Source: JBCBDX01 sp038529265
GTDB taxonomy: Bacteria > Pseudomonadota > Alphaproteobacteria > Rhizobiales > Rhizobiaceae
Assembly (NCBI GenBank): GCA_038529265.1
Contig: JBCBDX010000012.1
Location: 48,826-112,825, forward strand
Length of the DNA: 64,000 nt
Direction: 5' to 3'
Shown here: positions 42,876 to 52,032 of the stretch, piece after piece
How positions within the stretch are numbered: position 1 is the stretch's first letter
Layout: each line of letters begins with the position of its first letter
Made by a program: the position numbers and the translations under genes
Notes under the pieces: generated by a model
The model's input: the letters and a program-made list of their open reading frames with translations, nothing else
Databases searched by the model: none
What the model was told of the DNA's origin: nothing

Positions 42876-43982
42876 ATGGCGACACGTAACGAAGACATAT
42901 TCCCATTTGCAGCCATAGTTGGGCAAGACGAGCTCAAGCGTGCGTTGTTGATGGCTGCGATTGACCCAACATTGGGCGGTGTTCTTGCCTTCGGCGACCG
43001 CGGCACCGGCAAAACCACGGCAATCCGTGCGCTTGCGGCGTTACTACCAGACATCGAGGTTCGCTCTGGATGCCCATATAACAGCGAGCCGGACAAGCCG
43101 GTAGATGTATGCCGGGTTTGCAACCCGATGGACGGCCACAAAGCCCCTGAAACAATCTGGATTAAAGCGCCGGTCATTGATTTGCCTCTAGGAGCGACCG
43201 AAGACAGGGTCTGCGGTGCACTCGATCTGGAACGAGCATTGGCAGCCGGCGAAAAAGCATTCGAACCAGGTCTCTTGGCAAATGCCCACCGCGGGTTTCT
43301 ATACATTGACGAAGTCAATCTGCTCGAAGATCATATTGTTGATCTCCTGCTGGATGTGGCCGCTTCCGGTTGGAACGTCGTGGAGCGCGAAGGCTTGAGC
43401 GTCAGGCACCCTGCCCGCTTTGTGTTGGTCGGCAGTGGCAATCCGGAAGAAGGCGAACTACGACCACAATTATTGGATCGCTTTGGCATCTCCATAACAG
43501 TGTCTTCACCTAAGACAGTGAAAGAGCGCGTCGAAGTCGTCAAAAGGCGTGATCTTTTTGAGCGCGACCCAAAAGCTCTTCACGCGAAGTGGGCAAGAGC
43601 GAACCGATCAATTCGAGACAGCGTTCTGTCTGCGCGCGCAAGGCTCGCAGATGTTGAGATGCCCGATGAGGTGCTGGAGAAAATCTCCGAGTTATGTCTC
43701 AAGCTGGGCGTCGATGGACTGCGTGGCGAACTGACATTGATGCGCGCCACCCGGGTCGTAGCAGCCATGAATGCGCGGGACTTGGTGGACCAACAAGACA
43801 TCATAGACACCGCACCAATGGCACTGGCGCACCGCTTGCGGCGCGATCCGCTTGACGATGCCGGTTCAACGGTTCGTGTCGAGCGCGCACTTGCCAGCCT
43901 GTTCGGCCAGCGAGACGAAGCGACAAGCGCATTGCCTGAGCATAACGCGTCACAGGTCACCAAGACCTACGGACATGCTTGA
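42876..43982 (+). CDS. bchI: Magnesium chelatase ATPase subunit I
   Basis: BchI is the AAA+ subunit that drives Mg insertion into protoporphyrin IX. The 368 residues start with FPFAAIVGQDELK and contain Walker A GDRGTGKTT, Walker B YIDEVNLL and sensor region GSGNPEEGELRPQLLDRFG. Only one ATG is available: an in-frame TGA at 42867-42869 lies 9 bases upstream. It overlaps bchD by 8 bases. Confidence 0.95.
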   Translation: MATRNEDIFPFAAIVGQDELKRALLMAAIDPTLGGVLAFGDRGTGKTTAIRALAALLPDIEVRSGCPYNSEPDKPVDVCRVCNPMDGHKAPETIWIKAPVIDLPLGATEDRVCGALDLERALAAGEKAFEPGLLANAHRGFLYIDEVNLLEDHIVDLLLDVAASGWNVVEREGLSVRHPARFVLVGSGNPEEGELRPQLLDRFGISITVSSPKTVKERVEVVKRRDLFERDPKALHAKWARANRSIRDSVLSARARLADVEMPDEVLEKISELCLKLGVDGLRGELTLMRATRVVAAMNARDLVDQQDIIDTAPMALAHRLRRDPLDDAGSTVRVERALASLFGQRDEATSALPEHNASQVTKTYGHA

Positions 43983-45753
43983 GGGTAGCCCACAGGCTCT
44001 GGCCGAACTGCCATATATCCAGCCGCTCGACATTGAAAACCCGGCTTGGACACGGGCGCTAAAGGCCGCAGCAATAATAAGCTCACCGAGTTTTCAGGGC
44101 AGCGCAATATGGCTTTCAGCCTCCGCCGGACCAGTCCGCGACGCTTGGCTCAATCATGTCGAAACGCTGATCAAGCCCGGCCAACGTTTGGCTCGCCTGC
44201 CTGGCAATGTAGCATCGTCACGCCTCGAACGATCGCTTGACTTGGAAGCTTCACTCATTGCCGGTCGTCCAGTCTATGAAGATGGGCTACTGGCGTTAAA
44301 CAATGGCAATATCCTGGTCGTGCCGATGGCCGAGCGCTTGCCGCCCATGCTGACCGGCAAGCTCGCTCAAGCTTTGGACGATGGTACAGCGCCGACACTC
44401 GTTTTCCTTTGCGAAGCAGATGAAAACGAAGATGGAACCCCCAACGCTCTGGACGAGCGATGTGCAATTAAACTCGACCTCAATACCGTATCAGTTCGCG
44501 ATGCTGCTTTCATTCCACCAGTCACACCTGACAACGAAGATTCCGCTAGCATCTTTGTGTCCGATGCATTGCTCACCGCTGGGGCCGATGCACTAGACAG
44601 CTTGGGCACGACCAGCGCACGCAAAGCGCTTGCGCTTCTCAGAGTAACTCGGGCTCTCGCGGCAGTGGACGGGACATCAGTTGCCGAAGCTACCCATCTT
44701 TTGCAAGCACTTGAGCTCGTTCTGGGCATGTCGCTCGCGCAGCCGCAAGACGATCAAGTCGAGCCGGAACAGCCCGAGACTGAATCTGAAGTGCCGCCGG
44801 ACAGCAGCCCAGCGGATAAAGAAAACATCGATCAGAGTGAGCCACTTGATCTGGCAGCGTTGCAAGAGTTGGTCGTCGCCGCCAAAACGGCGCAAGCACC
44901 AGCAGAAGCGCTTGCACCAACAAGTTCCAAAACGCAGGCCAGCCGCCATGCTGCGATTGGAAAGTCAGGCAACAGCAGGAAAAACGCAAAGCGCGGCAGG
45001 CCCATTGGACTTGCAAAAAAACCAGCTTTTGACGGCCAACGACCCGACACAGTGGCAACACTGCGCCAGGCAGCGCCGTGGCAAAAACTGCGTGCGATAT
45101 CGCGTAACACTAGCTGGAGCACCGGGCAGCGTTTGAACATCACGCGGGATGATTTTCGTTTCAAGCGCTTGAACCACCCAACCGAAACAACTGTGATTTT
45201 TGCAGTTGATGCATCCGGTTCAACCGCTTTGGAGCGGCTCGGCGAGGCCAAAGGCTGCATCGAACTACTGCTGGGTCGCTGCTACGTGCGCCGTGACCAG
45301 GTGGCGCTTATTTCGTTTCGCGGCGAACGAGCTGAGGTGCTTTTAGAGCCAACACGGTCACTGGTTCGCGCAAAGAAGAGCCTTGAGTCGTTACCGGGCG
45401 GTGGACCGACACCACTTGCGGATGCACTTTATCAGTCGCACCTAATGGCACTGAGAGCCAAGGGCAGAGGTCAGCAGCCATTCTTGGTTTTCCTGACCGA
45501 TGGCAGAGGCAATATCGCGCTCAATGGCGAGGCGGATAAACAAGCAGCAAAAGAAGAGGCTTTGGCTGCCGCAAAACGCTGTGGAGCTGACAGTTTTCAG
45601 TCATTGATCATCGATATTGCGCGTCGCCCCAGACCCGCAGCCTCCGAACTCGCCAATGCACTTCAGGCGGATTATTGCACGTTGCCGCGCGCAGACGCCC
45701 AAACCATGTCCAATCTGATTGGCCGATACGTGGAACAGGACGGTCGGCCATGA
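43975..45753 (+). CDS. bchD: Magnesium chelatase subunit D
   Basis: The 592-residue partner of BchI has an N-terminal degenerate AAA+ part, a Pro/Glu-rich acidic linker (about residues 255-300) and a C-terminal integrin-I/VWA domain with the MIDAS motif DASGS. Start 43975 (MLEGSPQALAE) overlaps the bchI end; the longer open frame would overlap bchI by 130 bases. Its stop overlaps the bchO start by 4 bases. Confidence 0.94.
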   Translation: MLEGSPQALAELPYIQPLDIENPAWTRALKAAAIISSPSFQGSAIWLSASAGPVRDAWLNHVETLIKPGQRLARLPGNVASSRLERSLDLEASLIAGRPVYEDGLLALNNGNILVVPMAERLPPMLTGKLAQALDDGTAPTLVFLCEADENEDGTPNALDERCAIKLDLNTVSVRDAAFIPPVTPDNEDSASIFVSDALLTAGADALDSLGTTSARKALALLRVTRALAAVDGTSVAEATHLLQALELVLGMSLAQPQDDQVEPEQPETESEVPPDSSPADKENIDQSEPLDLAALQELVVAAKTAQAPAEALAPTSSKTQASRHAAIGKSGNSRKNAKRGRPIGLAKKPAFDGQRPDTVATLRQAAPWQKLRAISRNTSWSTGQRLNITRDDFRFKRLNHPTETTVIFAVDASGSTALERLGEAKGCIELLLGRCYVRRDQVALISFRGERAEVLLEPTRSLVRAKKSLESLPGGGPTPLADALYQSHLMALRAKGRGQQPFLVFLTDGRGNIALNGEADKQAAKEEALAAAKRCGADSFQSLIIDIARRPRPAASELANALQADYCTLPRADAQTMSNLIGRYVEQDGRP

Positions 45754-46655
45754 CGCTTATTCCTGTTGCTCCACCGGACGACTTTGAAGAGGTGCTCGAT
45801 ATCTGGCCGCTGGCAGATTCGAGCAGTTTCTTCAGTTGTGGTTCAATCAACTGGCACGTGCAGCAGATCGGAAGCGCAAATGCCGGGGCGAAAATTCTAC
45901 TGGTGCATGGAACCGGAGGCACCACTCACTCCATGGCACCGCTTGCCTCCCTGCTGGCCGAGGACCACCATGTAACGTTGGTCGACCTGCCCGGACACGG
46001 CTTCACACGCGGAGAAACCTACAGGCACTACACCCTGCCAGGAATGGCGCGTGCGCTTGGCAGCCTGATCGCAGCTTTGGAAATCACACCAACGCTTGGC
46101 GTTGGCCACTCAGCCGGTGCGGCGATACTTTTGAGGATGGCACTCGAAGAAGACAGTCTCTTTCGGGCAATCATTGGCATCAACGCGGCCCTGGAACCCA
46201 TAGAAGGCAACGCAATATTCTCGCCGCTTGCCAAAGCGCTCTTCGTCAACCCGATCGTCCCTTCCGCAGTGGCTTGGCAAGCACGTTATTTTCGTCCGGC
46301 ACGTTCGCTTCTTAAGAACACTGGCTCACCGCTCGATAAGATCAACATCGAGCCGTACGACCGGCTTTTACGCAAATCCAGCCACATCGCGGGCGCTCTG
46401 GGCATGATGGCCAATTGGGATCTCAAGCCATTGAGAAACCGCCTCAGCGAACTTCGGCTGCCAGTCGAGTTGATTGCGACCGACGATGACATAATGGTGC
46501 CGCAGCGCGTTTCGGCTGCTGTCGCAAAAGAAGTTGGGGCGGTGGAGCTTCACGCCATCGCCGAAGGTGGCCATCTGATCCATGAGTTCAATCCGGAAGC
46601 AATCGCTGGCCGGATTAGTCAGATGCTGACATCTTTTGAGGAGGTTTCCGCATGA
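45750..46655 (+). CDS. bchO: BchO, alpha/beta hydrolase of the Mg-chelatase operon
   Basis: The 301-residue hydrolase-like protein has the GHSAGAAI nucleophile elbow, LVHGTGGTTHS oxyanion region and AEGGHLIHE histidine. BchO always accompanies bchID in purple bacteria; its exact reaction in Mg-protoporphyrin formation is not settled. Start 45750 overlaps the bchD stop (ATGA) and its own stop overlaps crtI the same way. Confidence 0.9.
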   Translation: MTLIPVAPPDDFEEVLDIWPLADSSSFFSCGSINWHVQQIGSANAGAKILLVHGTGGTTHSMAPLASLLAEDHHVTLVDLPGHGFTRGETYRHYTLPGMARALGSLIAALEITPTLGVGHSAGAAILLRMALEEDSLFRAIIGINAALEPIEGNAIFSPLAKALFVNPIVPSAVAWQARYFRPARSLLKNTGSPLDKINIEPYDRLLRKSSHIAGALGMMANWDLKPLRNRLSELRLPVELIATDDDIMVPQRVSAAVAKEVGAVELHAIAEGGHLIHEFNPEAIAGRISQMLTSFEEVSA

Positions 46656-48196
46656 TGACAATTGCGCAAAATCCGATTGACTTCACCCAATCCAAACACT
46701 TCGCATCACGCCCCCACGCCATCGTTATTGGGGCGGGCTTTGGCGGTTTGGCCGCAGCTGTAAGGCTCACCGCCCGCGGCTACCGTGTGACGATACTTGA
46801 AGCGCTCGAACAGATTGGTGGCCGCGCCAGCGTTTATCGGCAAGACGGTTTCACCTTCGATGCAGGACCAACCATTGTTACTGCACCGTTCGTATTTGAG
46901 GAATTATGGGCACTGCATGGCGAGCAGATGAAACAGCATCTCGACCTGCGACCCATGGAGCCGTTCTACGCGATCCGCTACCAGGAAGACGGTCAAGTCT
47001 TCCGAGCTTGGTCCGATCCTAAAAAGACCGCCGAAGAGATTGCAAAATTTGAACCTTCGGACGTCGAAGGCTACTGGCGCTTTCTGGCGGAAAGTGAGCG
47101 CTGCTTCAAAACCGGCTTCCTTGGCATGATTGACAAGCCATACAACACAATCGGACGTATGGCGGCGGCAATGCCTGGCCTCATAGCGCGCCGCGCTGAG
47201 CGCTCCATCCACGCACTAGTTTCAAAGTACATCAAGAATGAGCGTCTTCGGCAGTGCCTTTCATTCCATCCATTGTTCATCGGCGGCAATCCGCTGCGCA
47301 CCAGCGGTGTGATGGCGCTGATTGCTCATTTGGAGAAGACCTACGGCGTCCACTACGCGATGGGCGGGACTGGCTCGTTGGTCAAGGCGATTGCTTCGCT
47401 CGCAGAGCGCCACGGAACGACCATACGTCTCAATGCACCCGTCGACGAAATCATCGTCGAGAATGGATCTGCAACCGGTGTGCGACTTCAGTCAGGCGAG
47501 CATATCCATGGCGACTGCGTTGTCTCTAATGCTGACACCGCATCGACTTACGAGAAGCTCTTGAAAAAACACCCACGTAGACGTTGGACGAACCGCCGCC
47601 TGAACCGGATGTGGTACTCCATGAGCCTTTTTGTCTGGCATTTTGGCACAGACAAAAAGTTCGACGATGTAGATCATCATACGATCCTGATGGGGCCGCG
47701 CTATGAAGAATTGCTGCGTGACATTTTCAAGCGGCGTAAGCTGGCCAACGACTTTTCGCTTTACCTGTATCGACCCTCGGCAACGGACCCGACAGTGGCA
47801 CCGCCTGGTTGCGACTCCTTCTATGTGCTCTCGCCGGTTCCCAACCTGGATGGCGAAACCGATTGGGAAACCATGGCAGAAGCCTATCGCTCAAAGATCG
47901 AGGCCTGCCTGGAAGAGACCCTTTTGCCAGATCTCTCCAAGCACATCGTAACGTCAAAGATCATTACGCCACTCACGTTCCGCGACCGTTTCAGATCTAA
48001 GAAAGGTGCCGCCTTCGGCATGGAACCTGTGATCTGGCAGCTAGCATGGTTTCGACCGCACAATGTTTCTGAAGAGGTTAAAAATCTCTACATCGTAGGT
48101 GCTGGAACGCACCCCGGCGCCGGGCTGCCAGGCGTCGTTTCATCAGCCAAGATCTTGGACAAGCTTGTTCCGATGGCAAACACGGTGACACGCTAG
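46652..48196 (+). CDS. crtI: Phytoene desaturase CrtI
   Basis: The 514-residue FAD enzyme desaturates phytoene to neurosporene (three steps) or lycopene (four steps). It shows the dinucleotide fold AIVIGAGFGGLAAAVRL, GGRASVYRQDGFTFDAGPTIV, and the C-terminal GAGTHPGAGLPGV signature. With crtA, crtC and crtD present, a neurosporene product feeding the spheroidene route is likely. It is fused into the bchIDO transcription unit by a 4-base overlap. Confidence 0.94.
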   Translation: MMTIAQNPIDFTQSKHFASRPHAIVIGAGFGGLAAAVRLTARGYRVTILEALEQIGGRASVYRQDGFTFDAGPTIVTAPFVFEELWALHGEQMKQHLDLRPMEPFYAIRYQEDGQVFRAWSDPKKTAEEIAKFEPSDVEGYWRFLAESERCFKTGFLGMIDKPYNTIGRMAAAMPGLIARRAERSIHALVSKYIKNERLRQCLSFHPLFIGGNPLRTSGVMALIAHLEKTYGVHYAMGGTGSLVKAIASLAERHGTTIRLNAPVDEIIVENGSATGVRLQSGEHIHGDCVVSNADTASTYEKLLKKHPRRRWTNRRLNRMWYSMSLFVWHFGTDKKFDDVDHHTILMGPRYEELLRDIFKRRKLANDFSLYLYRPSATDPTVAPPGCDSFYVLSPVPNLDGETDWETMAEAYRSKIEACLEETLLPDLSKHIVTSKIITPLTFRDRFRSKKGAAFGMEPVIWQLAWFRPHNVSEEVKNLYIVGAGTHPGAGLPGVVSSAKILDKLVPMANTVTR

Positions 48197-49246
48197 ATGA
48201 GACATATAAACCGGCTTACACGACAGGAAAAACGCAGGGCAAGACAGACCATTCGCGCAGGCTCAAAGTCGTTTCACGCCGCATCATTGTTCTTGCCCAA
48301 AGAAGTCAGAGAGGCAGCGCGCGCGCTTTATGCATTTTGCCGTGCCTCAGATGATTTGGTTGATTTGGACAATGAGGACGGCACTGCATCGCACCGCCTC
48401 AAGCAACGGCTCGAAAAAATTTACACCGGTGCCCCGGATGATGATCTGGGCGATCGCGCCTTTGCTGAAATCGTGGAAAAATACGACATACCCCGCATCA
48501 TTCCAGACGCGTTGATCGAGGGTTTTGAGTGGGACGAGGCCGACCGAACGTATCATTCCATGGAAGACTTGCTCGCCTATGCAGCACGCGTTGCCTCCAC
48601 CGTTGGGGTTATGATGTGCGTGATTATGGGTCAACGTGAACGCGCAACACTGGCAAGGGCAGCAGATCTGGGCCTGGCGATGCAATTGACCAATATTGCG
48701 CGCGATGTGGGCGAAGATGCACGCAACGGCCGGGTGTACCTCCCTGAACATCTTTTGGCGCTGCATGGCCTCAGTCGGCAACAGCTGATAGACAATCCAA
48801 ACTTTAGCGAACCACTGGGATATGCCGTCCGTGATTTGCTAGCCAACGCCGACATTTACTACGGCCGGGCCATGCGAGGGGTAGCAGGTCTGCCTATGGG
48901 TTGCCGACCCGCTATTCGGGGCGCTGCGCTGATATACAGAAAGATTGGGAGTGAAATCGTACGAAATGACTTTAATTCCGTCGATCACCGCGCACATACG
49001 TCCAAGTGGACTAAGATTGAAACGATGGCTTATGCGGCAATGACGCCTTTGCTACTCAAACCGGTCAGCGCGGAGCCTACCGATCCATCCGTGGCGTTTC
49101 TCGTCGATGCAGCAACTTCGTCAGTCGTTTCTGCACCCAAAACCATCGACGAAAAATTGGGGCGCATGGTGGAAATCATGGCGGCGGCGCGCGACCGGCG
49201 TATGGGTACACTAACCGGTGATGACGCAGACAGTGGCTATGTTTGA
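48197..49246 (+). CDS. crtB: Phytoene synthase CrtB
   Basis: CrtB (349 residues) condenses two geranylgeranyl diphosphates to phytoene. Both Asp-rich sites are present: SDDLVDLDNED near the N-terminus and IARDVGEDARNGRVYLP in the middle. It begins directly after the crtI stop. Its 3' end overlaps the following small gene. Confidence 0.95.
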   Translation: MRHINRLTRQEKRRARQTIRAGSKSFHAASLFLPKEVREAARALYAFCRASDDLVDLDNEDGTASHRLKQRLEKIYTGAPDDDLGDRAFAEIVEKYDIPRIIPDALIEGFEWDEADRTYHSMEDLLAYAARVASTVGVMMCVIMGQRERATLARAADLGLAMQLTNIARDVGEDARNGRVYLPEHLLALHGLSRQQLIDNPNFSEPLGYAVRDLLANADIYYGRAMRGVAGLPMGCRPAIRGAALIYRKIGSEIVRNDFNSVDHRAHTSKWTKIETMAYAAMTPLLLKPVSAEPTDPSVAFLVDAATSSVVSAPKTIDEKLGRMVEIMAAARDRRMGTLTGDDADSGYV

Positions 49247-49412
49247 AAACTACTTCGGCTTAATCGAAATGGGTTTTGCAATCATCGTCTATGGTGGCTT
49301 CATCATCTGGCAACGTTGGTCTTTGGCGAAAGACATCCGCGAACGCGAAGAGCGCGAGCGTACTCAAGCGGAAGCCGAACTCGCTGATGCCGCTCAGAAC
49401 AGCGATAAGTAG
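49239..49412 (+). CDS. Small single-span membrane protein between crtB and crtC
   Basis: A predicted 57-residue protein with one membrane segment (about residues 7-27, LIEMGFAIIVYGGFIIWQRW) and a highly charged C-terminal helix (KDIREREERERTQAEAE). Its ATG overlaps the crtB stop, so translation is likely coupled. I favour 49239; an in-frame ATG at 49221 would add six residues. Rhodobacter has tspO at this position; this protein is far too short and unlike it. The last 19 bases overlap the convergent crtC end. Function unknown. Confidence 0.6.
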   Translation: MFENYFGLIEMGFAIIVYGGFIIWQRWSLAKDIREREERERTQAEAELADAAQNSDK

Positions 49413-50425
49413 GCTAGAATACCCAGCAGACTTGGCGTTCCCATCAACACGGGTAGATAAAGCAGGCCAAACCAACTTCTGCGAGGCATGCGAAACGGCA
49501 ACATTGCTTTCACCCACCAAGTGCTGAAGCGATCGCCCGAAAAGCTTTCGTGCATTAGATCAACTGGTTGGCCTCCAATCTGCGTACTTACCTTTGCACG
49601 CAAGTAGAAAGGGCCATCCTCGTAAGAAGCTGATACAGTGGGTGTAAAACCATCATCAGCATGAGCATTGCGCTGGACGCCCCAAACGCCGCCTCTAACT
49701 GACTTGCGAGGCGGCGCTGGAATGTCTTGTACATCGCCGTTGCCATCGATTGATAAAGCCAACATGCCATTTGTACCGTCGCGGCGCTGCGTGTCGTAAA
49801 AGATGAAAGCGCCACTGTCTGGGGCCGAGCCTCTAGCCCAGTCCCAATGATGGAACGTCTGCTCAAGCGGCTCCATCCCCCAATTACAGTCTAGATAGCT
49901 GTGGCCCGACCAGTCCGGGATGCCGCCTTGTTGAATTCTGACGTCAATATAGCCGCTTGGCGCGATCGGCCACCAACGCTGCTTGCCGTGCGTATCTATG
50001 TCAAAGACGCACGAAGTGACCGCTTTGGGTGTGACGGTGATGGTCCCCTTGATGCGTTTTGGCAGCCATTGGAAAGGCGGATATGGCGGCGAGATTTCAT
50101 CGAACTCGATGACCAACTTCCCATTGGCCCAATGCAAACTGGATGGGCCGACTTTGAAGTTGAAAGCGTCCCTCTTGAGCGCGCCGCCCCGCCGTTCAGT
50201 CATTGACCAGCGGTTCGCCCCCGGCGCATAAAGCGCAACGTTGATGCACACATGATCTTCCGGGTCCTTGCGCCCAGCCCACGCATAATAGGGCGAAAAA
50301 ACCGACCCAACAAAAGCGATGACAGACAGCCCGTACTCGCCACAGTCACTCATGCCATCGACATACCACCACAGATAACCATTTGCGGGAACTATCGCGT
50401 CAAAGCGTGGTCCTGCACCAGGCAG
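49394..50425 (-). CDS. crtC: Carotenoid 1,2-hydratase CrtC
   Basis: CrtC hydrates the end group of neurosporene-type carotenoids. The protein body GPRFDAIVPANGYLWWYVDGMSD...FVGSVFSPYYAW and the late SYLDCNWGMEPLEQTFHHWDWARG are clear CrtC. Homologues begin some 10-20 residues before PRFD. Here that point lies inside the end of crtD and offers no ATG, GTG or TTG; the nearest in-frame candidate is CTG at 50425. The first in-frame ATG (50698) would overlap crtD by 307 bases. Product certain, start uncertain. Confidence 0.85.
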   Translation of the reverse strand: MPGAGPRFDAIVPANGYLWWYVDGMSDCGEYGLSVIAFVGSVFSPYYAWAGRKDPEDHVCINVALYAPGANRWSMTERRGGALKRDAFNFKVGPSSLHWANGKLVIEFDEISPPYPPFQWLPKRIKGTITVTPKAVTSCVFDIDTHGKQRWWPIAPSGYIDVRIQQGGIPDWSGHSYLDCNWGMEPLEQTFHHWDWARGSAPDSGAFIFYDTQRRDGTNGMLALSIDGNGDVQDIPAPPRKSVRGGVWGVQRNAHADDGFTPTVSASYEDGPFYLRAKVSTQIGGQPVDLMHESFSGDRFSTWWVKAMLPFRMPRRSWFGLLYLPVLMGTPSLLGILAYLSLF

Positions 50426-51924
50426 TCCGCCGCCAGTTGCCCTGAAATCGCCGCCATCGGCACGCCCGGCCCCGGATGTACGCTCCCGCCCGCCAGATAT
50501 AATCCCTTTATCTTGGTGCGTGCGCTCGGCCTCTGAAACGATGCCATCGGCCCGTGATTGGCCCGACCGTATAACGCGCCGCCCGTCGCGGGAAACAAAT
50601 GATTGAACATTGCGGGTGAGGCCAGGTGCGCCGTCAGTTGCTCCGGTTGAAGCATCAGACCACATCGGTTCAACTGCTGGATCATGGCGTTCTGACATTT
50701 CTCCACCTCCGTATCGCTAAATTTTTCCGGACTGACATCACCAATTGCGGGCGCATTGGCGAGAATAAGCACCCTTTCAACGCCGCGCTCTTGTGCATCT
50801 GCGCGCAACATGCCGTCACAGTCACGATCTTGCGCGCAGATATAGATGGTTGGGTCTTCGGGAACAGAGTGGGCCTTAAAGACAGCATCAAACTCACTTT
50901 GATACCGGCTTCCAAAGCAAACTGTGTGATGCGCCAAGGGTAACTCGCCAGCGGGTATCAAGCCGCTCCAAACCAGTGCCGACAGAGATCGGTGCGCAGG
51001 CGGTGTTCGCGCAACGCCAAGCATGTTCGATGAAGCACCCAATTCGCCACTGGCAATTGCCGAAACATCGCCGTTGAAAACGATGCTATCGCATGAAATG
51101 CTATCGGTATCATCCAGCTTAATCCCGCGAACGACGCCTGCATCAGTTTCTAATGCGCTCACAGTTCGGCCTGTTATAAAACGAACGCCCAAATTCTCTG
51201 CAATGGTCTGCAAAGCCCGAGCGACACCGTGCATGCCACCTTCTGGGATCCAAACGCCATCCTGTTCCACATGTGCAACAAGCATGAGTGTTGCAGGACA
51301 CTTGAATGGAGAGGAACCACAATAGGTGGCGTAACGACCAAATAGCTGGCGCAGGCGAGGATCAGGAAAGTGCTTGTGTAGAGCGCGCCATAGACTATCG
51401 AGCGGCTTGAGCCGCAGCATTTGGCCAATATTGTGCACGCCAATGCGAACCATCAAATCAACGGGGCTTGGTCGCTGCGCGTTGATGTATGTATCCTTCA
51501 GGGTCTCATAGACTGCAGCGCTTTCTTCACAAAAACGACGATAGCCCTTTGCATTCTTAGCATCTGAGAAATCTCGGATTGCTTCTACGCTTCTGTCGAC
51601 ATCTGAGAAAAGATCAAGTGATGAGCCGTCTGGCCAAAAATGGCGCGCCAACACATCAGCCCGTCTCAAGGCGACGTGATCTTCCAACCGCTCGCCGATG
51701 GGCGCCAAAAGCTGTTCAAAGGCCCACTTCATGGTCAAGACGGTCGGCCCACCATCGACCGGCGAACCTTCTACCATTACATGTCGAGCCTTTCCGCCAA
51801 CCGCTGGCTCTTTTTCGATAACAGTAACTGAGAAACCCTTGGAGGCGAGCTTGATTGCAGCTGCAAGGCCCGCCATGCCTGCACCTATAACTACCACCCG
51901 ATGTCCTTGCGCGATGCTGTTCAT
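50392..51924 (-). CDS. crtD: Carotenoid 3,4-desaturase CrtD
   Basis: The 510-residue FAD oxidoreductase belongs to the CrtI/CrtD family: VVVIGAGMAGLAAAIKLASKGF at the N-terminus and LYLAGGSVHPGPGVPMAAISG at the C-terminus. Its position with crtC, and divergent from crtE, identifies it as CrtD, which desaturates the C3-C4 bond of hydroxylated carotenoids. It shares the PpsR-controlled gap with crtE. Confidence 0.92.
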   Translation of the reverse strand: MNSIAQGHRVVVIGAGMAGLAAAIKLASKGFSVTVIEKEPAVGGKARHVMVEGSPVDGGPTVLTMKWAFEQLLAPIGERLEDHVALRRADVLARHFWPDGSSLDLFSDVDRSVEAIRDFSDAKNAKGYRRFCEESAAVYETLKDTYINAQRPSPVDLMVRIGVHNIGQMLRLKPLDSLWRALHKHFPDPRLRQLFGRYATYCGSSPFKCPATLMLVAHVEQDGVWIPEGGMHGVARALQTIAENLGVRFITGRTVSALETDAGVVRGIKLDDTDSISCDSIVFNGDVSAIASGELGASSNMLGVARTPPAHRSLSALVWSGLIPAGELPLAHHTVCFGSRYQSEFDAVFKAHSVPEDPTIYICAQDRDCDGMLRADAQERGVERVLILANAPAIGDVSPEKFSDTEVEKCQNAMIQQLNRCGLMLQPEQLTAHLASPAMFNHLFPATGGALYGRANHGPMASFQRPSARTKIKGLYLAGGSVHPGPGVPMAAISGQLAADCLVQDHALTR

Positions 51925-51974
51925 GCCCGCTCGTCAATTTGCTCGCAATGTCTCGTTGACTTTTCAGCCGTGTA

Positions 51975-51992
51975 TGTCAATTTTACTTTACA
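51975..51992. promoter_or_regulatory. PpsR/CrtJ site 1, crtD/crtE gap
   Basis: TGTCAATTTTACTTTACA matches TGT-N12-ACA exactly. It is followed, after an 8-base spacer, by a second site. The divergent promoters of crtD and crtE lie here. Confidence 0.8.
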
Positions 51993-51993
51993 G

Positions 51994-51999
51994 TATAAT
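51994..51999 (+). promoter_or_regulatory. crtE -10 box between two PpsR sites
   Basis: TATAAT fills the centre of the 8-base spacer (GTATAATC, 51993-52000) between two PpsR sites. It lies 33 bases before the crtE ATG. No good -35 hexamer is seen at 16-18 bases upstream. Confidence 0.6.
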
Positions 52000-52000
52000 C

Positions 52001-52018
52001 TGTCTCTGTAAATTGACG
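52001..52018. promoter_or_regulatory. PpsR/CrtJ site 2 (near-consensus), crtD/crtE gap
   Basis: TGTCTCTGTAAATTGACG has the TGT-N12-AC(G) form, one base off consensus. The 8-base distance from site 1 is the spacing used by cooperative CrtJ binding. Confidence 0.65.
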
Positions 52019-52032
52019 ATTGGGAGGCGGCT

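Noticed and set aside
49218..49412. tspO homologue between crtB and crtC
   Set aside because: TspO has five membrane segments and about 150 residues; this frame has one segment and about 57 residues.
50426..50698. Extended N-terminus of crtC beginning with an ATG at 50698
   Set aside because: The added 91 residues lie entirely inside conserved crtD coding sequence, are low-complexity and unlike CrtC N-termini. They are a shadow frame.
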